Positions 25,462 to 37,735 are shown, counted from the stretch's first letter. The stretch is DNA of 64,000 nt from Armatimonadetes bacterium DC (GCA_001442985.1 LDYB01000020.1:124001-188000); one strand, 5' to 3'. Program-made: numbers and translations. The notes: generated by a model not told the origin, from the sequence alone.

Positions 25462-27204
25462 ATGAGCCTCGTAATTGCAGATCGGGGTCGGGCGCGGATG
25501 CCCATCTTGACTCAGGAGGGCGCAATCCCTGCGGAGGTATATGCCAGCGAAGAACTGGCGCACTGGCTCCAGCAGATGACAGGCGCCCCGTTTGAACGGG
25601 TCGCCGCTTCGCCTGAATCGATTCCCCCTGCGGGGATTGTGGTGGGTCAGGGCAGCGTTGCTCGCAAGCTGTTCCCAGAGGTGCCCTTTGACCGACTGGG
25701 CGCTGAGGAGATTGTCATCCTCTCAAAGGGGCGCTATCTGCTGCTGGCAGGGGGTCGCCCGCGCGGCACGCTCTACGCCGTCTATCAGTTCCTGCAACGC
25801 TACGGAGGGATTCGCTGGTTTGCCCCGTGGGCGACACAGGTGCCGAGACGGCGCACTTTTCGCCTGAACCCTGTGCGCGTGCAGGAGTCGCCTGCTTTTG
25901 AGTATCGCGAGCCGTTCTGGTATCCTGCTTTTGACGGCGACTGGGCGGCACGCAACTGCGTGAACGGACACCGCCCCAGCCTTACCGAAAAACACGGGGG
26001 CAAAGTGGAATATGTGGGCTTCGTGCATACCTTCTACTGGCTTGTGCCCCCAGAGCAATACTTCGAGAAGCATCCCGAATGGTACAGCCTGATTGACGGC
26101 AAGCGCCAGTGGGAGAAGGCACAGTTGTGTTGCACCAACCCTCAGCTGCGCAAGTTTCTGGTGGAGCGCGTGCGCCAGATTTTGCGTGAAAACCCGCAGG
26201 CGCAGATTATCTCCATCTCCCAGAACGATTGGAAGGGCGCCTGCCAGTGCGATGCGTGCCGTGCGATCGACGAGCGCGAGGGCACGCCCTGCGGCTCGGT
26301 GCTGGATATGGTCAACTACATCGCCGAGCGCCTCGAGAAAGAGTTCCCGCATGTGGCGTTTGATACACTGGCGTACTGGTACACGCGCAAGCCGACACGC
26401 ACCCTGCGCCCGCGCCCGAATGTGATTATCCGTCTCTGTAGCATCGAGTGCAGTTTTGCCCAGCCGCTGGAGCATCCGATGAACAAAGACTTCGCCGACG
26501 ACATTCGCGGCTGGAGCGAGCGCAGTCAGCGCCTCTATGTGTGGGACTACACCACCAATTTCAATCACTACATCCTGCCGCACCCCAACTATTTTGTGCT
26601 GGGCGCGAATGTGCGCTTCTTCCACAGGCACGGCGTGCGGGGGCTGTTTGAACAGGGCGCATACCAATCGCATGGGGCGGAGATGGCGGAACTGCGGGCA
26701 TGGGTGCTGGCACAGCTGATGTGGAACCCCTATCAGGACGATGGCAAACTGATTGACGAGTTTCTGAAAGGCTACTACGGCGCGGCGGCGCCTTACATCA
26801 AGCAGGCGATGGGGCGCTTCGCCGAACGCGCCAAAGATTCCAGAATGGGCTGCTTTATCCAGCCCAAAGACGCGCCCTATTTAGACCTGGAGACCCTGAC
26901 CTATGCCGAACAGAACTGGGAGCGCGCCGAGCAGGCAGTCCGCCACGACCCCGAACGGCTCTGGCGAGTGCAAATCGGCAGGTTGCCCATCTGGTACGCA
27001 TGGCTGGTGAAATGGGAGTCGCTTCAGGAGGAAGCACGCCAGAAAGGCAAAAGTTGGGCGCCCGCGCCTTCTCGCAAAGCGCTCGCCCAGCGCTGGCTGG
27101 AGCGCGCCCTCGCCCCCGGACCCCATGGCTGGACCCCCATCACCCATGTCAACGAATGGGGCACAACACCCCAGAAGTTTGTGGAATCCCTCGAGGCGCC
27201 GTAG
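25462..27204 (+). CDS. DUF4838 protein, probable glycoside-hydrolase-type enzyme
   Basis: The 580-residue protein opens like the N-terminal domain that precedes many glycosidases (VYASEELAHWLQQMTGAPF, then GIVVGQGSVARKLFP and GRYLLLAGGRPRGTLYAVYQFL). A DUF4838-type barrel segment follows (ISISQNDWKGACQCDACRAIDEREG, FDTLAYWYTRKPTRTLRPRPNVIIRLC, YVWDYTTNFNHYILPHPN). There is no clear signal peptide. The likely role is cleavage of a complex glycan; the exact activity is not known. The start at 25462 is chosen because the upstream frame runs through repeat copy c. The ThuA-like gene follows. Confidence 0.82.
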   Translation: MSLVIADRGRARMPILTQEGAIPAEVYASEELAHWLQQMTGAPFERVAASPESIPPAGIVVGQGSVARKLFPEVPFDRLGAEEIVILSKGRYLLLAGGRPRGTLYAVYQFLQRYGGIRWFAPWATQVPRRRTFRLNPVRVQESPAFEYREPFWYPAFDGDWAARNCVNGHRPSLTEKHGGKVEYVGFVHTFYWLVPPEQYFEKHPEWYSLIDGKRQWEKAQLCCTNPQLRKFLVERVRQILRENPQAQIISISQNDWKGACQCDACRAIDEREGTPCGSVLDMVNYIAERLEKEFPHVAFDTLAYWYTRKPTRTLRPRPNVIIRLCSIECSFAQPLEHPMNKDFADDIRGWSERSQRLYVWDYTTNFNHYILPHPNYFVLGANVRFFHRHGVRGLFEQGAYQSHGAEMAELRAWVLAQLMWNPYQDDGKLIDEFLKGYYGAAAPYIKQAMGRFAERAKDSRMGCFIQPKDAPYLDLETLTYAEQNWERAEQAVRHDPERLWRVQIGRLPIWYAWLVKWESLQEEARQKGKSWAPAPSRKALAQRWLERALAPGPHGWTPITHVNEWGTTPQKFVESLEAP

Positions 27205-27228
27205 CCGCTGAGGTATCCTTGTGATACT

Positions 27229-28023
27229 ATGAGATGGCTCGGTCTGGTACTGGCGCTCACAGGCGTCGTTCTGGCGACTGCAACGCAGAAGGAGGCAACG
27301 CGCATGGAGACAGGCAAAAAGCGACTTCTCGTGGTAACCCATACCGCAGGCTTCCGTCATAGCGACTCTATCGAAGCGGGCGAAAAGGTTCTGCAGCAGC
27401 TGGCAGAGCGCTCCGGAGACTTTACGGTGGACTATTGCCGCGACGCCAGCGAGGTGCAGAAGATGCTCACGCCCGAATACCTGCGTGAAAACCGCTACGA
27501 TGGCGTGGTCTTTCTCAACACCACGGGCGACATCGGCATCCCCGACCTGAACGCTTTCCTGAACTGGCTCAAAGAGGGCAAGGCGTTTATCGGCATTCAC
27601 GCGGCGACGGACACCTACCACAACCGCCCCGAATATCTGGAGATGATTCAGGGCGAGTTCGCCTATCACGGCAAACAGACGAAGGTCACGGCAAGGGTGG
27701 AGCAGCCCGAACATCCTGCGGTGGCGCATTTCGGCAAAGAGTGGAGCGTGTTTGATGAGATTTACATCTTCAAGCAGAACAATCGGCAGAATGTTACGGT
27801 ATTGCTCTCGTTAGACCATCATCCCGACGACGGCACGCCGAACGCGGGCAAGCCGGGCGATTACCTGCTGGCGTGGTGTCGCGAATACGGCAAGGGGCGC
27901 GTGTTTTACACGGCACTGGGGCACCGTGTGGATGTGTGGATGAGCGAAGAGTATCAGCGTCACCTGCTGGGCGGCATCAGGTGGGCGTTGCGCCTGCAGG
28001 AGCGCGGCGCGGTCAAGTGGTGA
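27229..28023 (+). CDS. ThuA-domain protein (trehalose-utilisation-like), secreted
   Basis: The 264-residue protein has an N-terminal hydrophobic stretch (LGLVLALTGVVLATA) and a ThuA/glutamine-amidotransferase-like fold: LLVVTHTAGFRHSDSIEAG, YDGVVFLNTTGDI, GKAFIGIHAATDTYHN and GRVFYTALGHRVDVW. ThuA-like proteins accompany oxidoreductases in sugar modification. It follows the DUF4838 gene by 24 bases and converges with a Gfo/Idh/MocA gene, overlapping it by 11 bases, which suggests a shared sugar substrate. Confidence 0.9.
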   Translation: MRWLGLVLALTGVVLATATQKEATRMETGKKRLLVVTHTAGFRHSDSIEAGEKVLQQLAERSGDFTVDYCRDASEVQKMLTPEYLRENRYDGVVFLNTTGDIGIPDLNAFLNWLKEGKAFIGIHAATDTYHNRPEYLEMIQGEFAYHGKQTKVTARVEQPEHPAVAHFGKEWSVFDEIYIFKQNNRQNVTVLLSLDHHPDDGTPNAGKPGDYLLAWCREYGKGRVFYTALGHRVDVWMSEEYQRHLLGGIRWALRLQERGAVKW

Positions 28024-28984
28024 GCTTCGCCCGCTCCAGCACCGCCTGCGCCTGAAGCGAAACCTCCGGGCTCAGCACGCCTTCAGGCGCACGGTTCTCC
28101 CGAATACAGCGCAGGAAATATTCGGCGGGGTTGCGCTCTCCCACCGGGAGCGGCTCAGGCTCTTCCATCACAGGCGATTCGCCGCGCCGATGGATGCGCA
28201 GCTTGCCATCCAAGACGCCTGCGGTGGCTTCTGTGCCATAGATAATCGGGTTCGGCGCGCCGTCCGTGCCCATCTGCGCCCAGGTCGCCTCCAGCACCGC
28301 CACGGCTCTGGGGTAGCGTAGCACCAGCACGGCGTGGTCGTCGCTGATGGCATAGGGCTTGGTGAAGTTGCCGCGCGTCGCCAGCACCGATTCGGGCATG
28401 CCCAGCAGGTCGATCGCCATCACGGCGCCATAGCCGCCGAAGTCAATCAGCGCACCACCCCCGTTGAGATGCTCGTCATAAAGCCATTCCACAAAATAGG
28501 GGTCGCACCCGATCTCGCGTGGACCCGCGTGTCCAATCCGAAAACGGAACTCGAAAATCTGTCCGAACTCACCGGCTCTGGCGCGGCGAAACAGCGCCTG
28601 ATAGGCAGGGTTCCAGCGTGTGGGCCAGTTAATCATCAGCAGGCGCCCCGTGCGCTGGGCGGTCTCCCACATCGCCTGCGCATCGGTCAGGTCTGCCGCC
28701 ATCGGCTTCTCCACCATCACATGGGCGCCTGCTTCCAGCCCCGCAATCGCTATCTGGGCGCTGGTGCGGTTATCGGCGCACGCCAGCACAATATCAGGCT
28801 GTTCCGTCTGAAGCATCATGCGCCAGTCGTCGTAGGCACGCTGGAAGCGGGCGCGCGCCTTCTCTAACAGGGGGGTGCTGTCGGCGACGGCAGTGAGCTC
28901 CACTTCAGGCTGATCTGCCCATGTGTCTATCAATCCCCACACATGCCCGTGGGTTAAGCCCGCAACACAGAGTTTGACGCTCAT
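28013..28984 (-). CDS. Gfo/Idh/MocA-family oxidoreductase
   Basis: The 323-residue NAD(P)-dependent protein begins with a Rossmann segment (KLCVAGLTHGHVWGLIDTW), has the family Glu-Lys-Pro motif in HVMVEKPMAADLTDAQ, and a C-terminal alpha/beta domain (GGGALIDFGGYGAVMAIDLLGMP). Members oxidise or reduce sugars and inositols. The start at 28984 follows GGAGAGAAACG and overlaps the upstream stop (ATGA), so the longer frame to 29191 is rejected. Confidence 0.9.
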   Translation of the reverse strand: MSVKLCVAGLTHGHVWGLIDTWADQPEVELTAVADSTPLLEKARARFQRAYDDWRMMLQTEQPDIVLACADNRTSAQIAIAGLEAGAHVMVEKPMAADLTDAQAMWETAQRTGRLLMINWPTRWNPAYQALFRRARAGEFGQIFEFRFRIGHAGPREIGCDPYFVEWLYDEHLNGGGALIDFGGYGAVMAIDLLGMPESVLATRGNFTKPYAISDDHAVLVLRYPRAVAVLEATWAQMGTDGAPNPIIYGTEATAGVLDGKLRIHRRGESPVMEEPEPLPVGERNPAEYFLRCIRENRAPEGVLSPEVSLQAQAVLERAKLTT

Positions 28985-29616
28985 CGTTTCTCTCCATAAC
29001 CGATTCGGGTACGCCAGGCAAGTTTCACGGCATCCCACTGCAGACGCATCAGCTGGCGAACCAGTCGAATACCCTCTTCGCATTCCTGCTGGGAGAGGGC
29101 GCGCACCGCCGCCCCACAGAAGTAGGCGAGGCACTGCATTGGGCGCAGCTCGTTCGGGATGCGGCAGCCCCTGCAGGTCAATTCGTTGCATGCGTTGGGC
29201 GCGGGAGGCGCTTCGGTGTGAAGCAGCCGTTTTTCAGCGCGTGCCTGCACCAGCGCGATCATCTCCCCCTCCCGGCGCCGCGCGTGAATGTGGGGCGTGC
29301 TGGGGTCTTGCAGAATGCGGTCTAAAAACGCATCGCGTTCGCGTGTGCCCTGGCAGCAATGCCCGCACTGGGCGCACACATGGGCGTGGCTGCGGCTGAT
29401 ACGCCCCAGCTCACGCTGAATCTCCATGCGCCTGAGGTTCAGTCGCGCCCATTCTTTCTGGAACTGCGGTAGGGCGCGCCGCTCTTTATGAATCAGCAGG
29501 CGCGCCGTGTGATTGCAAAAAATCTCCCACGCGCGGAACACGGGGCGTGCATAAAACAGGAAACACAGGCGTGTGCCGAGCCGTGCAGGCGCCCCTGATG
29601 AGACTTGCGCTGGCAT
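28981..29616 (-). CDS. Cysteine-rich protein, possible YkgJ-type metal-binding cluster
   Basis: About 211 residues with a basic, aromatic N-terminus (CFLFYARPVFRAWEIF) and several Cys groups: CAQCGHCCQG near residue 80, CNELTCRGC, and MQCLAYFCG. The first resembles the CxxCGxCC signature of YkgJ-like putative zinc/iron-chelating proteins, but the match is partial. Translation is coupled to the oxidoreductase gene through ATGA. The start at 29616 is favoured over 29619 by spacing to AGGA. The function is unknown. Confidence 0.6.
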   Translation of the reverse strand: MPAQVSSGAPARLGTRLCFLFYARPVFRAWEIFCNHTARLLIHKERRALPQFQKEWARLNLRRMEIQRELGRISRSHAHVCAQCGHCCQGTRERDAFLDRILQDPSTPHIHARRREGEMIALVQARAEKRLLHTEAPPAPNACNELTCRGCRIPNELRPMQCLAYFCGAAVRALSQQECEEGIRLVRQLMRLQWDAVKLAWRTRIGYGEKR

Positions 29617-29654
29617 CATGTCCTGCCAGTTCGCGCCATGTGAAAATCTTCCTG

Positions 29655-31208
29655 CTACTCGCCCGTCGCGCCGAAATTGAACAGCACAATCAGCAGTTCG
29701 GCGTCGTCCACATAGCCGTCGCCTGTGAGGTCGTAGTCGAGGTTGTATTCGCCATAGAGCATCAGGACCATCAACAGGTCGGCATCATCCACCACATTAT
29801 CGCTGTTGAGGTCGCCGTTGCCAAGGATAACCCGGATTTCTGGGGTATGGTCTTCTTCCAGATGCACCTCAGGCACCGTTTTGGTCAGCGAGCGATGGAC
29901 GCGCACCTTGATGTCGTGGACGCCGACGGGGGTATTTCCCAGCGTGAACCGCCCTTCCTCATCCAGGGTGGTCTGCATCTCGTATTTCAGTTCGCCTTCC
30001 TGATAGAACTGTACCGTAACGGGCAGCCCTTCATAATCGCCTTCCCAGCCTTCAACATCTGCGCCTCCCATCAGAAACCCACTCAGGGGACCGAAGGCGT
30101 AGAGGCGTGCAGAACCTTCCACAAGATAGACGGTACCATCACTCCCTATGGCAGCGCCTGAGATGGGCGTGATATATCTCAACGAGACGGACCAGCGTAC
30201 CAATCCACTGTTTGGGGCGATCGCATAAAACTGGTTGGCGCTTCCCCCCACCACATAAATTGTTCCGTCCGCACCTATAGCAGGAAGCGTATACTTCGCC
30301 CCTAAAGAGGCACGCCACTGAAGTACGCCAGTGGTAGTATACTTACGGAGTTCACCAGAGTTAGCCGTGACATAGACAAAGTTGCCATCGGAGGCGCTCC
30401 CTGCTTCCATAATCGCCCCCACAAGATTTTGCCACACAAGCTGCCCACTCGTGGAGACCGCGCGAAACAGCGAATCCCATGCGCCAAAGAAGAGTCGGTT
30501 GTCAACACGCACAATCGTGCCTCGAACAGGATAGTAAACTGGATAGCGCCACAGCAGTGTCCCATTAGGGGAAACAGCATTCAGATAATTGGCAGACCCC
30601 ACATAGATGGTCCCGTCGGCACCGAAGCAGGGCGTGCTGTTCACCTCCGTATCCAGAAACAGGCGCCACCTTACCGTGCCGTTTGGGTCAATACAATACA
30701 GATACCCACCCGGAATCGCGCCGTTTGTAACATAAATAAACCCGTCGGGGCCAATCACCGGCGAGGAATAGACATCTCTACCTCCAAGATAGAGACTCCA
30801 TCGGAGCGTCCCGTTGGGATTGACAGCAATCAATATGGCATCTTGAGGGTTCGCGATGGTGTAGATTGTGCCATCCACACCAATAACAGGAGTGGAATAC
30901 GCCATTGAAAGCCCGTTTGAATAAATCCAGCGACGCCTTCCATCGGGGCGGACGGCGTGCAGTCCCCGGGTGGAGCCAAAGTAAATCGTCCCGTCGGCAG
31001 CAATCACTGGAGAGCATCGGCTGTGAGCGTTTCCCTCAGCATAATTCCAGCGTATGCTTCCGTTCGTGGGCGCCCCTTGCGTGCTGTGGCGGGTATTTTG
31101 ATAGTCTCTTCCCAGCGAGGGCCAGGGCGAGCCCGGCTGGAGCTGCCCCCAGCTCCACAAAGCGCACAGAAAACCGACACTCACTCCAAAAAACCGTGTG
31201 TATCGCAT
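29655..31208 (-). CDS. Secreted PQQ-like beta-propeller protein with dockerin-like tag
   Basis: The 517-residue protein has a signal peptide (RYTRFFGVSVGFLCALWSWG). Eight or so repeats of the form SPVIGxDGTIY...AVNPNGTLRW build a PQQ/quinoprotein-type propeller to about residue 395. A carboxypeptidase-regulatory-like beta domain follows (TLDEEGRFTLGNTPVGVHDIKVRV), and two dockerin-like loops end the protein (DLNSDNVVDDADLLMVLMLYG and DLTGDGYVDDAELLIVLFNFG). AAAGGAG precedes the ATG at 31208. The ligand is unknown. Confidence 0.88.
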   Translation of the reverse strand: MRYTRFFGVSVGFLCALWSWGQLQPGSPWPSLGRDYQNTRHSTQGAPTNGSIRWNYAEGNAHSRCSPVIAADGTIYFGSTRGLHAVRPDGRRRWIYSNGLSMAYSTPVIGVDGTIYTIANPQDAILIAVNPNGTLRWSLYLGGRDVYSSPVIGPDGFIYVTNGAIPGGYLYCIDPNGTVRWRLFLDTEVNSTPCFGADGTIYVGSANYLNAVSPNGTLLWRYPVYYPVRGTIVRVDNRLFFGAWDSLFRAVSTSGQLVWQNLVGAIMEAGSASDGNFVYVTANSGELRKYTTTGVLQWRASLGAKYTLPAIGADGTIYVVGGSANQFYAIAPNSGLVRWSVSLRYITPISGAAIGSDGTVYLVEGSARLYAFGPLSGFLMGGADVEGWEGDYEGLPVTVQFYQEGELKYEMQTTLDEEGRFTLGNTPVGVHDIKVRVHRSLTKTVPEVHLEEDHTPEIRVILGNGDLNSDNVVDDADLLMVLMLYGEYNLDYDLTGDGYVDDAELLIVLFNFGATGE

Positions 31209-31231
31209 AAGAGGCTCCTTTCCGTTCCTCA

Positions 31232-31237
31232 ATTATA
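31232..31237 (-). promoter_or_regulatory. -10 box for the propeller protein
   Basis: TATAAT on the minus strand, 23 bases before the ATG at 31208, with GGAAAGGAG between. Confidence 0.45.
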
Positions 31238-31289
31238 CATCAAGTCCGCCTCGAAACGGTACAGTGGAATTCGGGGTTTTGCCGTCGGG

Positions 31290-31295
31290 TACAAT
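31290..31295 (+). promoter_or_regulatory. -10 box for ispH, leaderless
   Basis: TACAAT preceded by GGG ends 6 bases before the GTG start at 31302, so the predicted transcript starts at the start codon. Confidence 0.5.
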
Positions 31296-31301
31296 AGGGG
31301 C

Positions 31302-32255
31302 GTGGAAAAAGTGTTGTTAGCGGCGCCGCGGGGGTTCTGTGCAGGGGTTGCCTATGCCATCGAAGTGGTGGAGCTGGCATTAGAAGCGTTCGGCACGCCC
31401 CTTTATGTGCGCCACGCGATTGTGCATAACGAGCATGTAGTGCGCTCGTTTGAACAGCGCGGGGTTATCTTTGTAGAAGACCTGGAAGAGGTGCCCGAAG
31501 GCGCGACGGTGGTGTTCAGTGCGCACGGCGTCTCCCCTGCTGTACGCGAGCAGGCACAAAAGCGCAATCTGCGCGTGGTGGACGCCACATGCCCGCTGGT
31601 TACCAAAGTCCATCGCGAAATCACGCGCTATGCGAAGCAGGGGTATCACATTTTATATATCGGGCACCGCGGGCATGTGGAAGCGCAGGGGAGCATGGGG
31701 CACGCGCCCGGACAGGTTTCGCTCATTGATACCATCGAAGACGCTGAAACCGTCGAGCCACCCCCCGACCGCCCGCTTGCGGTCGCCACCCAAACCACAC
31801 TCAGCGTGGATGAAGTGAACCGTATCCTGCAGGTGTTGCGACGCCGCTTCCCACACCTGGAACTGCCCCGAAAAGAGGATGTCTGCTACGCCACCACCAA
31901 CCGCCAGACCGCGGTCAAGGCGCTTGCCCAACAGAGCGACATGGTGCTGGTAGTCGGCAGTCGCACCAGTAGCAATTCCAACCGCCTGCGCGAAGTGGCA
32001 GAAGCGCAGGGCGTGCCTGCCTACCTGCTGCTGGAACCCGACGAGGTGCGCCCCGAATGGGTGGAGCAATATCGCGTAATTGGCGTCACCAGCGGCGCTT
32101 CAACCCCCGAAGCCTCTACCGAAGCGATTATTGGCGCGCTGCTGCGGCTGGCGCCCCACGCCACGGTTGAAGTGCTGAAAGTGCTGGAAGAATCCGTGGA
32201 ATTTATCCCGCCCCGCACGCTGATTGCGCAGGCGCGTCAACAAAATAGGCTATAA
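31302..32255 (+). CDS. ispH: 4-hydroxy-3-methylbut-2-enyl diphosphate reductase
   Basis: The 317-residue iron-sulfur enzyme performs the last step of the MEP isoprenoid pathway, making IPP and DMAPP. It shows the three cluster Cys regions (RGFCAGV, DATCPLV, DVCYATTNRQ) and the substrate motifs RHAIVHNEHVV, FSAHGVSP and TSGASTPE. The start is GTG at 31302, where similarity begins (VEKVLLAAPRGFC). The -10 is so close that the mRNA is probably leaderless. Its stop codon overlaps the -10 of the next gene. Confidence 0.96.
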   Translation: MEKVLLAAPRGFCAGVAYAIEVVELALEAFGTPLYVRHAIVHNEHVVRSFEQRGVIFVEDLEEVPEGATVVFSAHGVSPAVREQAQKRNLRVVDATCPLVTKVHREITRYAKQGYHILYIGHRGHVEAQGSMGHAPGQVSLIDTIEDAETVEPPPDRPLAVATQTTLSVDEVNRILQVLRRRFPHLELPRKEDVCYATTNRQTAVKALAQQSDMVLVVGSRTSSNSNRLREVAEAQGVPAYLLLEPDEVRPEWVEQYRVIGVTSGASTPEASTEAIIGALLRLAPHATVEVLKVLEESVEFIPPRTLIAQARQQNRL

Positions 32256-32256
32256 T
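32251..32256 (+). promoter_or_regulatory. -10 box for the BamA-like gene, leaderless
   Basis: TATAAT overlaps the ispH stop codon and ends 6 bases before the ATG at 32263; no ribosome site lies between. Confidence 0.45.
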
Positions 32257-32262
32257 AATCCT

Positions 32263-33726
32263 ATGCGAGCGCTCTGGATTTTGGGGTGTGTTGTCGGAAT
32301 TGTTCCATGCGCTTTTAGTCAGCAGGTCCGCGCTCTCCAGATTGAGGGCGCAACGGCAGTCCCGCGTGCCGAACTGGAGGCGCTGCTGAAACCGCTGGTG
32401 GGCACCACGCCGACCGAAGCGCAGATTCAGCAGGCGCTGGCGTCTATTGAGGCGCTCTATCGCGAGCGAGGCTACACGCTGGCGCGAGTCAGTGAGTACA
32501 CGCTCACCGACGACGGGACGCTCGTCGTCACCGTTGCGGAAGGGCGCATCGAAAAAGTTGTGATCTCAGGTAATCGGCGCACACGCACCAGCGTGTTGAA
32601 CCGACTGGTGGGGGTGAAGCCGGGGGAGGTGTATAACGAGGAGCGCATGCAACGGATTCGCCAGCGTCTGGGGCGGTTCCAGTTCCTGCGGAATGTGAAA
32701 CTCAGTTCGGAACCGGGGGAGGCGCTGGGCGAGGCGGTTCTGCATCTGCAGGTGGAAGAGGAGCGCTCGTTTGATTTCGCCGTTGCCGCAGGCTACACCA
32801 GCGAAGAGGGGTTCGTGGGCTATGTGGACTTCGTGGAGCATAATGTGGCGGGGCTGGGGCATCGGCTTCAAGGTCAGTTCCAGCGGGAGCTGCGACGCGA
32901 CCCTGTCACGGGCGAGCAGACCGCGATGCGCCCCTCGTTCGCCGTGCGCTACGAAATGCCCCGATCCCTGCCCGGGAGCCTCAACTTCGGCGTGGAACTC
33001 TACGACAAAAACCCCTTCTACCCCCTGTTCTATCTGGATGTGAACCACCTGCGTCGATACGAACGGCGTCAGGGGGTTTCCGCCTATCTTGGACTGGACT
33101 GGCGCGACCTGTTTGAAATTCGGCTCCGCTATCGCAACGATAAGGTCTCTTACGACGATGCGCCTGCAGGGCTGATTAGCCCGATTGACCGCCTCAACAA
33201 TCGTGGACGGTTTCAGACGCTCGGCTTTCAGGTGCTTTACGACACCCGTCAGGGAGGCGCTTTCATCGAATCGGGCTTTTTCGGAATGCTCTGGGCGGAG
33301 CGCACACTTTCCGGAGGCGATTTTCAGTTCTCGCGTGTGGTGGGAGAAGCCCAGTATTACATCCCGTTAGCCAATCAGCACCAGCTTGTCCTGCGAGGGA
33401 TGGCGGGTGTGGCAAGTAGCAACACGCCCCTGAGTGAGCAGTTCTGGATTGGCGGCTACGACCTGCTGCGTGGCTACAATCAGGACGCCTATCGCGGCAC
33501 ACGCGCCATAGTGGGCAGCGCCGAGTACCGCTTTCCTGTGCTGGAAGGGGTTCAGGCAGGGGTGTTCGTGGACGCAGGCACGGTGTGGAGCGACTCCCAG
33601 CAAAACGCCCAGCTCCGGTGGGGCGTGGGGGCAGGTCTGCGTTTCGCGACGCCCATCGGCATGATTAAACTGGACGCCGCCTACGGCGAGCGGGGATTCG
33701 TCTACCTGAGCCTTGTCAGTCCCTGA
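32263..33726 (+). CDS. BamA/TamA-like outer-membrane beta-barrel protein with POTRA domains
   Basis: The 487-residue protein has a signal peptide (LWILGCVVGIVPCAFS) and two POTRA domains (QVRALQIEGATAVPRAEL, IEKVVISGNRRTRTSVLNR). A C-terminal 16-strand-type barrel follows, with the conserved LRGY motif in GGYDLLRGYNQDAYRG and a final YLSLVSP. Such Omp85 proteins insert or secrete proteins at the outer membrane, so the host is a diderm. It is shorter than BamA (five POTRAs) and may be a TamA/TpsB-like variant. Confidence 0.9.
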   Translation: MRALWILGCVVGIVPCAFSQQVRALQIEGATAVPRAELEALLKPLVGTTPTEAQIQQALASIEALYRERGYTLARVSEYTLTDDGTLVVTVAEGRIEKVVISGNRRTRTSVLNRLVGVKPGEVYNEERMQRIRQRLGRFQFLRNVKLSSEPGEALGEAVLHLQVEEERSFDFAVAAGYTSEEGFVGYVDFVEHNVAGLGHRLQGQFQRELRRDPVTGEQTAMRPSFAVRYEMPRSLPGSLNFGVELYDKNPFYPLFYLDVNHLRRYERRQGVSAYLGLDWRDLFEIRLRYRNDKVSYDDAPAGLISPIDRLNNRGRFQTLGFQVLYDTRQGGAFIESGFFGMLWAERTLSGGDFQFSRVVGEAQYYIPLANQHQLVLRGMAGVASSNTPLSEQFWIGGYDLLRGYNQDAYRGTRAIVGSAEYRFPVLEGVQAGVFVDAGTVWSDSQQNAQLRWGVGAGLRFATPIGMIKLDAAYGERGFVYLSLVSP

Positions 33727-33757
33727 ACAGCAGGAGTCTGAGACCTTCTGTCGAACC

Positions 33758-33776
33758 AGTTCCCAAATCGGGAACT
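33758..33776 (+). promoter_or_regulatory. Palindrome upstream of lon, possible operator
   Basis: AGTTCCC and GGGAACT pair around AAATC, 40 bases before the lon ATG. It does not match CIRCE or HAIR heat-shock operators. A regulator is not identified. Confidence 0.35.
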
Positions 33777-33816
33777 TCCCGAAAATGTTCGAGCGTATCT
33801 GATAGAGGGAAACGCT

Positions 33817-36836
<3,020 letters not shown>

Positions 36837-36838
36837 CG

Positions 36839-37735
36839 ATGCCCCACCTGTTGAGCGCACACGACCTGCCCCTCGCCCCGATGCTGGAGCGAATACGCCA
36901 GTATCGGGAAGGCACCACTCCTCGTCAGGGGCGTGGCACGATTGCGCTGCTGTTTTATGAACCCAGCACTCGAACACGGGGCGCGTTCGAGCAGGCATGC
37001 GTGATGCTGGGCTATCATCCTCTCGTGCTGACGCCTTCCATCAGCAGCATCGTGAAGGGGGAAAGCCTTGCCGACACAGTACGCACTCTCTGTGCGCAGG
37101 GCGTGCGGGCAATCGTGATTCGTCATCCGCACGCGGGCGCGGCGCACACCGCAAGCCGCTTTTCCACCGTGCCTATCCTGAACGCGGGCGATGGGGCGCA
37201 TGAACACCCCACACAGGCGCTGCTGGATATTTACACCCTCTGGAGCCATCGGGGCTACCCGAATCCGCACACGCGCTGGCTGGAAGGGGTGAAGGTCGCG
37301 ATTGTGGGCGATGTGAAACACAGCCGTGTGGCGCGTTCAAACGCAATCCTGCTGACACAGGCGGGCGCGGAGGTCTGGCTCTGTGCGCCCCCCACCCTGC
37401 TGCCCGACGCACCCCTGCCAGGGGTTCAGCAAACACACTCCATAGAGCAGGCTCTTCAAAACGCCCATGTGGTGATGGCGCTCCGCCTGCAAACCGAGCG
37501 CATGGAAAGCGGCTTCCTGCCCAGTCTGAACGCCTATCGGCGCGACTATCAGATTACCGAAGCGCGGCTGCAGGTGGCGCATCCCGATTGCGTCGTGATG
37601 CACCCCGGTCCCATCCAGCGCGGTGTGGAGATCGAGGACGCCGTTGCGGATGGCAGCCGTTCGTTGATCCTCACCCAGGTGCAGGTGGGGCTGACCGTGC
37701 GGGCTGTGTGCCTGGAGTACGCGCTGGAAAACTAA
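36839..37735 (+). CDS. pyrB: Aspartate carbamoyltransferase catalytic subunit
   Basis: The 298-residue enzyme condenses aspartate and carbamoyl phosphate in pyrimidine synthesis. Carbamoyl-phosphate residues lie in FYEPSTRTRGAFEQA, followed by the SIVKGESLADT loop, EHPTQALLDIYTL and, near the C-terminus, MHPGPIQRGVEI. No pyrI or pyrC is adjacent; the gene ends against a convergent protease gene with 4 bases of overlap. It is co-transcribed with lon-pyrR by spacing. Confidence 0.96.
   Translation: MPHLLSAHDLPLAPMLERIRQYREGTTPRQGRGTIALLFYEPSTRTRGAFEQACVMLGYHPLVLTPSISSIVKGESLADTVRTLCAQGVRAIVIRHPHAGAAHTASRFSTVPILNAGDGAHEHPTQALLDIYTLWSHRGYPNPHTRWLEGVKVAIVGDVKHSRVARSNAILLTQAGAEVWLCAPPTLLPDAPLPGVQQTHSIEQALQNAHVVMALRLQTERMESGFLPSLNAYRRDYQITEARLQVAHPDCVVMHPGPIQRGVEIEDAVADGSRSLILTQVQVGLTVRAVCLEYALEN

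Noticed and set aside
33727-33816. CIRCE or HAIR operator before lon
   Set aside because: The palindrome there does not match either consensus in sequence or spacing.
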